Positions 1 through 7,884 of a stretch of 64,000 bases of DNA are shown here, in pieces. The stretch covers positions 124,001-188,000 of the forward strand of contig NZ_JAXMNY010000002.1 in assembly GCF_034670185.1 (NCBI RefSeq). Direction: 5' to 3'. The translations under genes and the position numbers were made by a program. Position 1 is the stretch's first letter, and each line of letters opens with the position of its first letter. This DNA comes from Nisaea sp. (lineage in GTDB: Bacteria > Pseudomonadota > Alphaproteobacteria > Thalassobaculales > Thalassobaculaceae). The notes below the pieces were generated by a model that was not told the origin of the DNA, did no database searches, and saw nothing but the letters and a program-made list of their open reading frames with translations.

Positions 1-20
1 CACCGGCCGACGCCCGTCCA

Positions 21-290
21 TCAGTGCTTGCGCTCCTGTTCGCGGATGTTGCCGGTCACCGGGTCGAGTTCCAGCTCCCAGGTCTCGCCATTGCGTTTCA
101 CATAGACTTCAATCTCATCGCTGTCGTGTTTCAGTCGGATGATTTCGTATCCCTGCTTTTCGAGCAGGGTCCGGACCTGTGCATCCGACAGCCGCTCACC
201 GGACTTGTTGTCCGTTCCGGCAACGCTGTAACCGACCAAGGGAATGGCGATGAGCGCCGCAGCGCAGGCACCGAGCATCAGCTTCTTCAT
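21..290 (-). CDS. Small exported PepSY-domain protein
   Basis: An 89-residue protein beginning MKKLMLGACAAALIAIPLVG, a clear signal peptide or N-terminal membrane segment. The mature part carries a PepSY pattern: a helix (LSDAQVRTLLEKQGYEII) followed by two strands ending in ELDPVTGNI. PepSY proteins are periplasmic and often inhibit peptidases or sense cations; no partner is visible here. An ATG four codons upstream (302) is possible, but the inner ATG places the lysines directly before the hydrophobic stretch, as signal peptides require. The next gene upstream on this strand is another small exported protein, 137 bases away. The fold assignment is good; the function is unknown. Confidence 0.85.
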   Translation of the reverse strand: MKKLMLGACAAALIAIPLVGYSVAGTDNKSGERLSDAQVRTLLEKQGYEIIRLKHDSDEIEVYVKRNGETWELELDPVTGNIREQERKH

Positions 291-427
291 GACTGTCTCC
301 AATCTTCAGATTGTCCGACAACATGATTGCCGCCGGTGATCTGCAGATGGCGCATGACAAAGCGTCGCGGAATGCGCTTTTCGCTTATGGCCGACTTTGT
401 AAGCGGATGCTTACGCGGGAAATTGGC

Positions 428-706
428 TCAGAGCTTCAGCCCCTTGCCGTCGCCGTCATTGTCGCCTGACTTGTCCGTCTCTCCGGCTTTTGGATTGACC
501 CGTCGAATGATGATATCGCCGTTCGGCAAGACCTCCGGCGCTTCATATTGCGGGATCGAGGAAAAGAAGGCGCGCAGGCCGTCGAGCACCATCTGCGCTC
601 CGCGCTCGATCGTGTCTGCAGGCGGCTCTTCGGCGGCCCTTGCAGGTCCGGTGGCGACGGCCATGGACAGGCCAAGAATTACTGCTAGCGACGGTAGAGT
701 CTTCAT
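428..706 (-). CDS. Small exported protein, conserved in alphaproteobacteria, function unknown
   Basis: A 92-residue protein with a signal peptide (MKTLPSLAVILGLSMAVATG, likely cleavage after ARA near residue 24). The short mature part has one amphipathic helix (ERGAQMVLDGLRAFF), then EAPEVLPNGDIIIRR, and an Asp/Gly/Lys-rich tail. The pattern of a helix followed by PEVLPNGDIIIRR recurs in small periplasmic proteins of Rhodobacter-like bacteria, as far as I recall. No catalytic motif is visible. It lies just downstream of ohrR on the same strand, 66 bases after the ohrR stop, so read-through from ohrR is possible. Confidence 0.75.
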   Translation of the reverse strand: MKTLPSLAVILGLSMAVATGPARAAEEPPADTIERGAQMVLDGLRAFFSSIPQYEAPEVLPNGDIIIRRVNPKAGETDKSGDNDGDGKGLKL

Positions 707-772
707 CTATGGCTCCTTTGTCAGGACAACCCATCATAGCCATGATTTAGCCGATAAAAAGGCAAAGGCACG

Positions 773-1234
773 CTACCTGCCCCGGCCTGCGACCACGGCA
801 CCGGTGACACCGTTTACATCCTCGATGAGTGCTCCGATCTCTTCCCGGGTCATGCCGATAGTCTCAAACAGACAGGCTGCGACCTCTTCAGACCTCTGCT
901 TCAGCGCCCGCCCCTCCGGCATGAGGGAGACCAGCACCTGACGTTCGTCATTGGCGGCGCGGCGGCGGCGTACCAGCCCCGCGCTTTCCAAACGTTTCAG
1001 CAAGGGCGTCAGGGTGTTCGATTCAAGATGCAGCAGCTCGCCAAGCTGACCGACGCTCTGATCATCCTGCTCCCACAGGGCAACCAGCACCAGATATTGC
1101 GGATAGGTCAGTCCGAGCTTCCCCAGAAGCGGCTTGTAGAACCGGTTCATGGCGTGATGGGCCTTGTAGAGTGCGAAGCACAGAAAGTCGTCCAGATGGG
1201 GCGGACGATGCTTTTCCGAATCCGAGTCCGTCAT
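773..1234 (-). CDS. ohrR: MarR-family organic peroxide sensor OhrR
   Basis: A 153-residue winged-helix MarR regulator. The N-terminal segment LDDFLCFALYKAHHAMNR holds the reactive Cys19 of the OhrR family, and a second cysteine (Cys121, VAACLFETIG) makes it the two-cysteine type known from Xanthomonas, in which organic peroxide causes an intersubunit disulfide. The recognition helix region (ESNTLTPLLKRLESAGLV) and the wing (RRRAANDERQVLVSL) are intact. It is divergent from ohr and shares a 131-base promoter region holding two operator-like palindromes, which supports autoregulation and repression of ohr. The family call is firm; effector specificity is inferred from the cysteines and the neighbour. 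Confidence 0.95.
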   Translation of the reverse strand: MTDSDSEKHRPPHLDDFLCFALYKAHHAMNRFYKPLLGKLGLTYPQYLVLVALWEQDDQSVGQLGELLHLESNTLTPLLKRLESAGLVRRRRAANDERQVLVSLMPEGRALKQRSEEVAACLFETIGMTREEIGALIEDVNGVTGAVVAGRGR

Positions 1235-1261
1235 GGATCTCTCCAGAGAGGTTCAGAAGAA

Positions 1262-1283
1262 ATTTAATCGCACACGATTTAAT
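1262..1283. promoter_or_regulatory. Candidate OhrR operator O2 (ohrR side)
   Basis: An imperfect palindrome with arms ATTTAATCG and CGATTTAAT, 28 bases upstream of the ohrR start codon. It resembles the perfect ohr-side palindrome in its AT-rich outer arms and TCG..CGA core. Its position would let OhrR limit its own transcription. Binding is inferred from symmetry and location. Confidence 0.5.
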
Positions 1284-1292
1284 CGCAAGCCC

Positions 1293-1321
1293 TTGACGCT
1301 ATCGGCATAGGCATTATTTAT
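1293..1321 (+). promoter_or_regulatory. Candidate sigma70 promoter of ohr
   Basis: TTGACG at 1293-1298 is a good -35 box. About 16-17 bases later comes the AT-rich TATTTAT (1315-1321), which can act as the -10 box. That -10 lies inside the perfect palindrome at 1315-1340, so a bound repressor would block polymerase directly. Confidence 0.55.
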
Positions 1322-1340
1322 ATCGTGCACGATATAAATA
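1315..1340. promoter_or_regulatory. OhrR operator O1, a perfect 26-bp palindrome
   Basis: Every one of 13 base pairs about the centre at 1327/1328 is symmetric; the inner core reads ATATCGTGCACGATAT. It covers the ohr -10 region and ends 25 bases before the ohr ATG. AT-rich palindromes of this size between ohrR and ohr are the known OhrR binding sites in other bacteria. Confidence 0.85.
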
Positions 1341-1365
1341 CCCACTCAAACCAAGGAGCCACATC

Positions 1366-1797
1366 ATGTCAGTGAATGTCCTCTATACCATCGGCGCCAC
1401 CGCAACCGGCGGCCGGGACGGTCAGGCAAAAACCAGCGACGGCGCACTCGATGTCACGCTCTCGACCCCGAAGGAACTCGGCGGCGCGGGCGGCACGGGT
1501 AACAATCCGGAACAGCTTTTCGCGGCGGGCTATGCCGCCTGCTTCCTCGGCGCCATGAAGTTCGTCGCCTCCCAGGGGGACTCGTCGGTGAAGATCACGC
1601 CGGACACCACCGTCTCCTCCGAAGTCGGCATCGGCCCGCGCTCGGAAGGCGGGTTCGGGCTTGAGGTATCGCTCTCGGTTTCTGTCCCCGGCGCCAACAA
1701 GGACGCGGTGCAGAACCTGATCGAGAAAGCCCATCAGGTCTGCCCGTACTCGAACGCTACGCGGAACAATATCGACGTGAAACTGTCCGTCGGCTGA
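1366..1797 (+). CDS. ohr: Organic hydroperoxide reductase Ohr
   Basis: A 143-residue OsmC/Ohr-fold thiol peroxidase that reduces organic and fatty-acid hydroperoxides in the cytoplasm, usually with lipoylated partners. The two catalytic cysteines are present: Cys59 in AAGYAACFLGAMKF and Cys126 in AHQVCPYSNATR. The partner residues Arg17 (TGGRDG) and Glu49 (NNPEQLF) are also present. Length equals the family norm. The start is set by AAGGAG at 1353-1358, seven bases before the ATG. A strong hairpin follows at 1852, so the gene is probably monocistronic and induced when OhrR is oxidised. Confidence 0.97.
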   Translation: MSVNVLYTIGATATGGRDGQAKTSDGALDVTLSTPKELGGAGGTGNNPEQLFAAGYAACFLGAMKFVASQGDSSVKITPDTTVSSEVGIGPRSEGGFGLEVSLSVSVPGANKDAVQNLIEKAHQVCPYSNATRNNIDVKLSVG

Positions 1798-1851
1798 AGC
1801 CGAACGCAAATGAGAACGATGGCTAGATGTTGTCCTCGCATTTGATGTGCC

Positions 1852-1878
1852 AAGGGGGCGTAAAATTACGCCCCCTTT
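1852..1878 (+). terminator. Intrinsic terminator downstream of ohr
   Basis: A 12-bp stem, AAGGGGGCGTAA pairing with TTACGCCCCCTT, closes over a very short AA centre and ends in TTT. It lies 54 bases after the ohr stop codon. Confidence 0.75.
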
Positions 1879-2053
1879 ACTCTACTCGAATAAATTCTCA
1901 TAAAAATCTCTACCAAACACCGCTCGCTGCATCGATGGATGGTTCTTTCGATCTTTGCTCACACATCAGCGATGGAGCCGTCAGGCTACGCCTGCTAACC
2001 TTCTTGCCATTCCCCTCGCATTGAATTCCTCACCTGTAGAAGCGGAAGATTTC

Positions 2054-2695
2054 ATGCTGCCTCTCCACCGCACATTAGCGGTTATCGTCGCCACTCTTGC
2101 TCTCGCTGCGTGCCAAACTCCCCAGACCATACATGCACCAACAGCCATAACACTTGCCGCAGGACCAAAACTCCCACCGGCACCCCTCCAATACGCACCA
2201 GCCGGCACAAAGCTATATTGGACCGGGTGGAGACTTAAGCATGGCACGCGCACCAGCTGGGAGAACTCCCCGACGGTGTTCGAGACCGCAAACGGCATAG
2301 AAGCGAGATACCGCAATGAATACGGGAACGAACTGAGGCAAATACGCTTTTGTACTTACTGCGAAAACGCCCTTAACACGTTCGAGAAGGATAAATACCT
2401 GGCACTCTGGCCTCTTGAAACGGGCAAAAGGGTCACGTATCTACGCAAACGCAAGAGCCAAGATCTCGCTTGGCAACATACGGTCACGGTGCTGGGCACC
2501 GAAACCATTGACACCGGTTTCGGACCAGTGGACACATATGTTGTACGCGAAGACATGGCAGCCGTCTTCCGCACATGGCAAGGCACACGCACCCACTGGT
2601 GGGCTCCCTCAATAGGGTACGCGGTGAAAGCTATCAGAACTGATAATAAGGGATACAGTAGCGAGGTGCGCGTCGTGAGAGTCGAGCGCCCATAG
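2054..2695 (+). CDS. Putative lipoprotein of unknown function
   Basis: A 213-residue protein starting MLPLHRTLAVIVATLALAAC. This is a lipoprotein signal with a lipobox (ALAAC, acylated Cys20), followed by a Pro/Ala/Thr-rich linker and a compact domain rich in Trp, Tyr and Thr. I do not recognise the domain; a CTYC pair and a strand-rich C-terminal half (TVTVLGTETIDTGFGPVDTYVVRED) can be seen. This ATG is chosen over an upstream one at 1955 because it begins the signal sequence and follows a purine-rich stretch (GCGGAAG). Base use is less GC-rich than in neighbouring genes, with more A and T at third positions. It stands alone between terminator-like hairpins. Confidence 0.75.
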   Translation: MLPLHRTLAVIVATLALAACQTPQTIHAPTAITLAAGPKLPPAPLQYAPAGTKLYWTGWRLKHGTRTSWENSPTVFETANGIEARYRNEYGNELRQIRFCTYCENALNTFEKDKYLALWPLETGKRVTYLRKRKSQDLAWQHTVTVLGTETIDTGFGPVDTYVVREDMAAVFRTWQGTRTHWWAPSIGYAVKAIRTDNKGYSSEVRVVRVERP

Positions 2696-2737
2696 CCCTC
2701 TTCGCCACTCTGTTTCTCTTCGTTGTCCAGATCTTGG

Positions 2738-2759
2738 CGGTGGCATTATTGCGCCACCG
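2738..2759 (+). terminator. Weak terminator-like hairpin after the lipoprotein gene
   Basis: CGGTGGC (2738-2744) pairs with GCCACCG (2753-2759) across an 8-base loop, 43 bases after the stop codon. There is no T-run, so termination strength is doubtful. Confidence 0.35.
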
Positions 2760-2830
2760 TCTCGGATACTGGAATACTTGGCTCGCGTGCGTCCGGATTA
2801 GCTATTCACTAATTGTCCGGTCACAGATAC

Positions 2831-3667
2831 CTACTCCGCGGCCATGATCCGGGCCTGCCCGGATACCCGGATCGAACTCCCGGGCTCGGATGAAAACGCG
2901 GCATGCAGGCGTGAGAGCATGCCCATGTCTTCGCCCTGGATGACCTCAATCTTCCCCGCATGCGGCCAGCCGATATCCCGGAGGTATCCAGCGAAAGCTG
3001 CTGTCGCGGCACCGGTGGCCGGGTCTTCATAGACGCCACCCGATGCAAAGGGGTTCCGCGTGTGAAACATCTGCGGGCCTTCCGGGTAGACCAGCAGGAT
3101 CGTCACCAAACCGTGCCGCCGCATCAGTTCCTGACCCGCCCCCAGATCGTATTTCATGTCGGCCAGTGCCTGACGGGAATTCAGCGCCAGCACGAAATGA
3201 TCCGCTCCACCATGGATACGGGCTGGCGGGATATCCGAGTCCAGGTCCTCCGCGGAATAGCCGAACAGCGCCATCACCTCGGATGTGAGCTCGGCCGAAG
3301 GCGTGTCACTGCGGGTCGGCGGGGATTGCAGTGCCGCCGATAAGGCACCGTCTTGGTTGGCGCCCTCGACGGTGATGTTCGCATTGTTCAGTGTCAGCCC
3401 GAAAACGCCATCACCCTGCTTCAAAGCAAGCGCGGCTCCAAGGGCGATCGTTGCGTGCCCGCAAAACGGAACCTCGGACTCCGGGGAGAAATACCGCACC
3501 CGCCAGCTCTCGCCTTCCGGCACGGCGAAAGCTGTTTCAGAAAACTCCACCTCGGCAGCAACGCGCTGCATCTCTTCCGCAGGCGGTAATACATCGGCGA
3601 TGACGACACCAGCGGGATTGCCGCCTTTGTTTCCTTCGGAGAAGGCCGAGATCCGTTGCACGTTCAC
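2831..3667 (-). CDS. PhzF-family isomerase/epimerase-like protein
   Basis: A 278-residue protein of the PhzF / diaminopimelate-epimerase-fold family. It opens VNVQRISAFSEGNKGGNPAG, the usual start of the family. The conserved acid is present in EFSETAFAVP (Glu44), with FCGHATIALGAALA further on and EDPATGAATAAFAGYL in the C-terminal half. The substrate cannot be told from the sequence; most members outside phenazine clusters are uncharacterised. The start is a GTG at 3667 preceded by AGAGGGTG. It begins 17 bases after the stop of the upstream ABC permease, so the two are probably co-transcribed. Confidence 0.9.
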   Translation of the reverse strand: MNVQRISAFSEGNKGGNPAGVVIADVLPPAEEMQRVAAEVEFSETAFAVPEGESWRVRYFSPESEVPFCGHATIALGAALALKQGDGVFGLTLNNANITVEGANQDGALSAALQSPPTRSDTPSAELTSEVMALFGYSAEDLDSDIPPARIHGGADHFVLALNSRQALADMKYDLGAGQELMRRHGLVTILLVYPEGPQMFHTRNPFASGGVYEDPATGAATAAFAGYLRDIGWPHAGKIEVIQGEDMGMLSRLHAAFSSEPGSSIRVSGQARIMAAE

Positions 3668-3683
3668 TTTACAGACACCCTCT

Positions 3684-6209
3684 TCATTCGTTGCGCAGCA
3701 GCGGTCCGGCTTTCTGGGACAGGGCGCTCCAGGTGCCAATCAGGCCGAGCGTGATGGTGATCAGCGTCGAGAAGGCAGCCGTCAGCACCACCGACGGCGT
3801 GTCGAAGGCGAAATCGCCCCGCATCAGCTGGGTGATAACCACATAGCCGATGACCGTGCCGATCAGGGCCGCCACCAGAGAGGTGACGAGGCCGAGCAGG
3901 CCGTATTCCATGACATAGGCGGTCAGCACCTTGCGTCGGGTCGCCCCCAGCACCTTCAGCACGACCGCATCGTAGATCCGCCTCTGATGGCCGGAGATCA
4001 CCGCCCCCGCCAGCACCAGCACGCCAGCCAGCAACGTAACCGACGCTGTAATCCGAATGGCAATACCGACCGCGTCCATGATCCGCCCCGCATTGTCGAG
4101 CGCATCCTTGACCCGGATGGCGGAGACATTGGCGAACCGGTCCGTGACCGCTCGCTGCACCGCTTCTTCGGCCTCCGGCGTTTCCGCATAGACCGTGGAA
4201 ATAATGCTGTGCGGCGCCGCCTCCAACGTGCCTGGGGCAAAGACGAAGACGAAATTCATGCCCAGCGACTGCCACTCGATATTGCGCAGGTTATGCACCG
4301 TCGCGGTGATCTCACGGCCGAGTACGTTCAGGGTGATGGTATCGCCGACGCCAATGCCGTAGCCGCGCGCGATTTCCGCATCGAAAGAAAGCAACGGCGG
4401 TCCACTGTAATCCTCCGCCCACCAGTCACCTTCAACCAGATCGGTGCCAGCTGGCGGCGTGGCGGCATAAGTCAGGCCGCGATCGCCATTGATCGTCCAT
4501 TGCACGTCCGGATCGACCTTGCGTTCCGCCACCGGGGTTCCGGCGATCTTGACGATCCGGCCGCGCACCAGCGGCGTGCGCTCCATCTTGGTGATGCCGG
4601 GCACGCTCTCCACCGTCTCGATAAAACCGTCAACCTGATGCGGCTGGATGTCGATGAAGAAATAGGACGGCGCGATTTCCGGAATCTGCTCCTTCAGCTG
4701 GCGCGACAGGTTGGCCTCGATCAGGGCAATCGCAACCAGCACCGTGAGGCCAAGCCCGAGAGATAGGATCACGCTGGCAGTCGGCGCACCGGGCCGGTGC
4801 AGATTGGCAATGGCGAGCCGCAGGTCCGGACGTTTTGGCGCCGGCATCATGCGGGCGCCCCGGACGATAAGCTGCGCCCCGCCGCCGAACAGCAGCAGGA
4901 CACCCACCGCCCCGGCGATAAACCCGCCCGCGAGTTTCGGATCGTCCGTCGCGACCACGGCCAGACCGGCCAGGATCAGGGCACTGATCGCACTGGCGAC
5001 AATGTATTTACCGGCAGGCCGTCCGGACGGCGGGACGATCAGGGCGCGGAAAAGTTGCGCCGCACGCACAGCCCCCGCCCGGCCGAGCGGCCAGAGCGAG
5101 AAGGCGACGGTGGTCAGGTAGCCGAAAGCACCGGCAGTCAGCAGCGGCTTCCAGTAAAGTCCGCCCGGCACCTCGAAAGGCAGCATGCCGGAAATGAGCT
5201 TGCCCGCCACCAGCGGTGACAGCGCGCCGATGGCAAGCCCAGCGCCGATGCCCACAGTGGCGACAGCCAGTATCTGGATGAAGTAGGCAGTGAAAACGGT
5301 TCCGGTCGTGGCACCAAGGCATTTCAGGGTAGCGATGGTCGCCATCCGCCGGTCGAGGAATGCCCGCACCGCATTGGCTATGCCCACACCGCCGACCAGC
5401 AGCGCCGTCAGCCCGACCAGAGTCAGGAATTGCGTCACCCGGTTGATGAACCGATCAAAACCCGGGGCAGCGCGGTCCACGCCGCGCAGGCGCCAGCCCG
5501 CATCCGGGAACTTCTCGTTCGTCTGCTCAATCCAGTCAGCGCCCGTGACACCCTGATTCAAGCCAATCAGATAGTGGAAGCGGATCAGGCTGCCGCGCTG
5601 GACCAGGCCGGTCTCCGGCAGGGCCGCCGCCGGGATCATCACGCGTGGCCCGAAAGAGGCAAAGCTGACGGCTCGATCCGGCTCCTTGGCGATTACGTCG
5701 CGGACCTCGAAGACGGCCTCGCCGATCTTCAGGCGATCGCCCGGGACAAGCTCAAGCCGGGTTGCAAGGGCGGCATCCACGACCGCGCCGTAAGTTCCAT
5801 CGCGCAGCGCCAGTTCCGTCTGGATTGCGCCACCCTTCTGCAGATCGAGGGAGCCGAACAGCGGATAGGCGTCGCTCACCGCTTTCAGTTCCACCAGGGT
5901 GCGCCGGTCCGCGTCCGTTTTCCGCGCCATGGCGCGCATCTCGACCGTTTCGGCGACTGTGCCGGACCGGCGGAACCAATCCACCTGCTCCGGACCCGCC
6001 TCGCGATGGGTGTAGCGGATCTCGATATCGCCGCCGAGGATCTCACGAGCATCCCGCTCTACCCCCGCCATCATGGCAGAGGAAACGGACCCGACACCGG
6101 CCATTGCCGCCACGCCAAGGGCGAGACACGCCAGGAACACGCGGAAGGAAGAGACCGCACCACGCAGCTCCCGGCGGGCAATCGTCAGGGCAATAAAAAA
6201 ATTTCGCAT
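3684..6209 (-). CDS. ybbP: ABC transporter permease, FtsX/YbbP type
   Basis: An 841-residue inner-membrane protein with the layout of YbbP-type permeases. An N-terminal membrane anchor follows MRNFFIALTIARRELRGAV. A periplasmic domain and FtsX-like segments sit near residues 250-380 (FLTLVGLTALLVGGVGIANAV). There is a central membrane pair, a second periplasmic domain, and a C-terminal FtsX block (LAGVLVLAGAVISG to ITITLGLIGTWSAL). The ATG overlaps the ATPase stop by one base (TGATG), so the two are translationally coupled. YbbA/YbbP with TesA is a conserved trio thought to move hydrophobic substrates out of the membrane; the substrate is unknown. Confidence 0.93.
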   Translation of the reverse strand: MRNFFIALTIARRELRGAVSSFRVFLACLALGVAAMAGVGSVSSAMMAGVERDAREILGGDIEIRYTHREAGPEQVDWFRRSGTVAETVEMRAMARKTDADRRTLVELKAVSDAYPLFGSLDLQKGGAIQTELALRDGTYGAVVDAALATRLELVPGDRLKIGEAVFEVRDVIAKEPDRAVSFASFGPRVMIPAAALPETGLVQRGSLIRFHYLIGLNQGVTGADWIEQTNEKFPDAGWRLRGVDRAAPGFDRFINRVTQFLTLVGLTALLVGGVGIANAVRAFLDRRMATIATLKCLGATTGTVFTAYFIQILAVATVGIGAGLAIGALSPLVAGKLISGMLPFEVPGGLYWKPLLTAGAFGYLTTVAFSLWPLGRAGAVRAAQLFRALIVPPSGRPAGKYIVASAISALILAGLAVVATDDPKLAGGFIAGAVGVLLLFGGGAQLIVRGARMMPAPKRPDLRLAIANLHRPGAPTASVILSLGLGLTVLVAIALIEANLSRQLKEQIPEIAPSYFFIDIQPHQVDGFIETVESVPGITKMERTPLVRGRIVKIAGTPVAERKVDPDVQWTINGDRGLTYAATPPAGTDLVEGDWWAEDYSGPPLLSFDAEIARGYGIGVGDTITLNVLGREITATVHNLRNIEWQSLGMNFVFVFAPGTLEAAPHSIISTVYAETPEAEEAVQRAVTDRFANVSAIRVKDALDNAGRIMDAVGIAIRITASVTLLAGVLVLAGAVISGHQRRIYDAVVLKVLGATRRKVLTAYVMEYGLLGLVTSLVAALIGTVIGYVVITQLMRGDFAFDTPSVVLTAAFSTLITITLGLIGTWSALSQKAGPLLRNE

Positions 6210-6946
6210 CAGGCGCGCTGCCGCTCGGCTGCCGCACCGTCATCCGGTTGGGCGACCTCACCGGGTGCCGCGCGTCTGGTATCCCCCACGATCTTGCCAT
6301 CGGCCATGGAGATCACCCGGCTGCAATGCTCGGCCAAGGCCATGTCGTGGGTGATCAGCACCAGGGTAGTGCCGTGCGTCTCGCTCAACTCGAAAAGCAG
6401 TTCCATGATGGTGTCGCCGGTAGCACCGTCGAGATTTCCCGTCGGTTCGTCCGCCAGCAACAGTTTCGGCCGGGTGACAAAGGCACGGGCGATAGCCACG
6501 CGCTGTTGCTCGCCGCCGGAAAGTTGGTCCGGGTAGTGCGTCACCCGATGCGCCAGTCCTACCTTGGCGAGGCTCTCTTCTGCGACGGCAAATGCGTCGC
6601 GGGAGCCCGCGAGTTCGAGCGGTATCGCCACATTCTCCAGCGCGGTCATGGTCGGCACCAGGCGGAAGGCCTGGAAGACGATCCCCACCGTGTCCCGGCG
6701 AAACACGGCAAGCGCATCCTCGCTCATGGCGGAGAGATTGTGATCGGCGACGGAGACGCTGCCCGAGCTGGCTTGCTCCAGCCCGCCCATCACCATCATC
6801 AGGGTCGACTTGCCGGCGCCGGACGGCCCGACGATGCTAACCGTCTCACCGGCTGTGACGTCGAGATCAATACCGCGGAGGATATTGACCTCGCCCGCCC
6901 CGCTCCTCAGGTTAAGGTGCAAGTCGGACAACCGGATCAATGCCAT
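6209..6946 (-). CDS. ybbA: ABC transporter ATP-binding protein, YbbA/LolD type
   Basis: A 245-residue ATPase. Walker A GPSGAGKST lies at residues 40-48, followed by a Q-loop (VFQAFRLVPTMTALENV), the signature LSGGEQQRVAIARAF, Walker B LLLADEPTGNLD and the switch His in VLITHDMALAEHC. This is the MacB/LolD/FtsE subclass that partners FtsX-like permeases. The ATG at 6946 is preferred over upstream starts because it begins the conserved MALIRLSDLHL strand; the upstream extension has no domain. It is followed, with a one-base overlap, by its permease and is divergent from the TesA-like gene. Confidence 0.95.
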   Translation of the reverse strand: MALIRLSDLHLNLRSGAGEVNILRGIDLDVTAGETVSIVGPSGAGKSTLMMVMGGLEQASSGSVSVADHNLSAMSEDALAVFRRDTVGIVFQAFRLVPTMTALENVAIPLELAGSRDAFAVAEESLAKVGLAHRVTHYPDQLSGGEQQRVAIARAFVTRPKLLLADEPTGNLDGATGDTIMELLFELSETHGTTLVLITHDMALAEHCSRVISMADGKIVGDTRRAAPGEVAQPDDGAAAERQRA

Positions 6947-7055
6947 GAGTGAGTCTTCCAAGATTAAGAGGCGGGTCAAAGTAAAACTCTGGGGCAGTCC
7001 GGCAATGCCAGACACCCCGGAACTGTGCGCACCTTCGCCATATAGGGTCACCATT

Positions 7056-7715
7056 GTGCATTGCAACGCCGTCAGCCGTGCTTTTCGCTTCTGTTCAGCG
7101 GCTGTTTTCCCTGTGTTCTTGTTGGTTTTTCTCGCGTTCAGCTCCGCCACAAAGGCCGAAGTCCGTCTCCTCGGCCTCGGTGACAGCCTGATGGCGGGGT
7201 ACGGCCTGCCCCCGGGCGACGGCTTCCCCGATCAGCTGCAGGACGCACTACAGGCAGCGGGTATCGACGCCGAAGTGGTGAATGCCGGTGTCTCCGGCGA
7301 TACCAGCGCGGGCGGGCGGGCCCGACTGGACTGGGCTCTTGCCTCCAATCCGCACGCAGTGATCCTGGAACTCGGTGCCAATGACGGACTGCGCGGACTG
7401 GAGCCGACGGAGACCAAGCGCAATCTCGATGCCATCCTGACCGTCCTCGGCGAGAAAGGCCTCCCAGTCCTGCTCGCGGGCATGCTGGCGCCGCCCAATC
7501 TCGGTCAGGAATACGGCACAGAGTTCGAGGCCGTGTTCCGCTATCTGGCCGAGAAGCATGGGGTGCTTTTCTATCCGTTCTTCCTCGACGGGGTCGTGGG
7601 AGACCCAGCGCTTAATCAACAAGACGGCATTCACCCGACCAAAGAGGGCGTAGCGATTATCGTCGAGCGCATCCTGCCGAAAGTGCTGGAACTCACCGGT
7701 CAAACTGGCCAGTAG
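7056..7715 (+). CDS. tesA: Periplasmic SGNH esterase / lysophospholipase, TesA type
   Basis: A 219-residue GDSL hydrolase. Counting from a GTG at 7056, there is an N-terminal hydrophobic signal (FPVFLLVFLAFSSATKA), then block I GLGDSLMAGYG with nucleophile Ser44, block II glycine in NAGVSGDTSAGG, block III LELGANDGLRG, and the Asp/His pair in QDGIHPTKEG near the C-terminus. The GTG is preceded by AGGG with an 8-base gap and gives a clean signal peptide; longer in-frame ATG starts exist. It is divergent from the ybbA-ybbP pair, as in E. coli. It likely cleaves thioesters or lysophospholipids in the periplasm. Confidence 0.92.
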   Translation: MHCNAVSRAFRFCSAAVFPVFLLVFLAFSSATKAEVRLLGLGDSLMAGYGLPPGDGFPDQLQDALQAAGIDAEVVNAGVSGDTSAGGRARLDWALASNPHAVILELGANDGLRGLEPTETKRNLDAILTVLGEKGLPVLLAGMLAPPNLGQEYGTEFEAVFRYLAEKHGVLFYPFFLDGVVGDPALNQQDGIHPTKEGVAIIVERILPKVLELTGQTGQ

Positions 7716-7802
7716 CCCAACGGTTACAAGCCTCTCCGCAATCGTGACTTCATGCGGCCGCCTCTTCCGGCGGCACGAACATGTAGTAATGATATTTTTA
7801 TC

Positions 7803-7831
7803 TTGTTTTACACGTTTTACGTGCATATAAA
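7803..7831 (+). promoter_or_regulatory. Candidate promoter with operator-like inverted repeat, thaumatin-like gene
   Basis: TTGTTT (7803-7808), a 17-base spacer and TATAAA (7826-7831) form a plausible sigma70 promoter in an AT-rich island, about 50 bases before the start codon. The spacer contains CACGTTTTACGTG (7811-7823), a 5-bp inverted repeat around TTT, placed where a repressor would block polymerase. No regulator gene is adjacent. Confidence 0.5.
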
Positions 7832-7884
7832 TTGAATACTAAAATACTCACCCCGCTTTGCCGTCCCGGAAAAGGAGATTTGGC

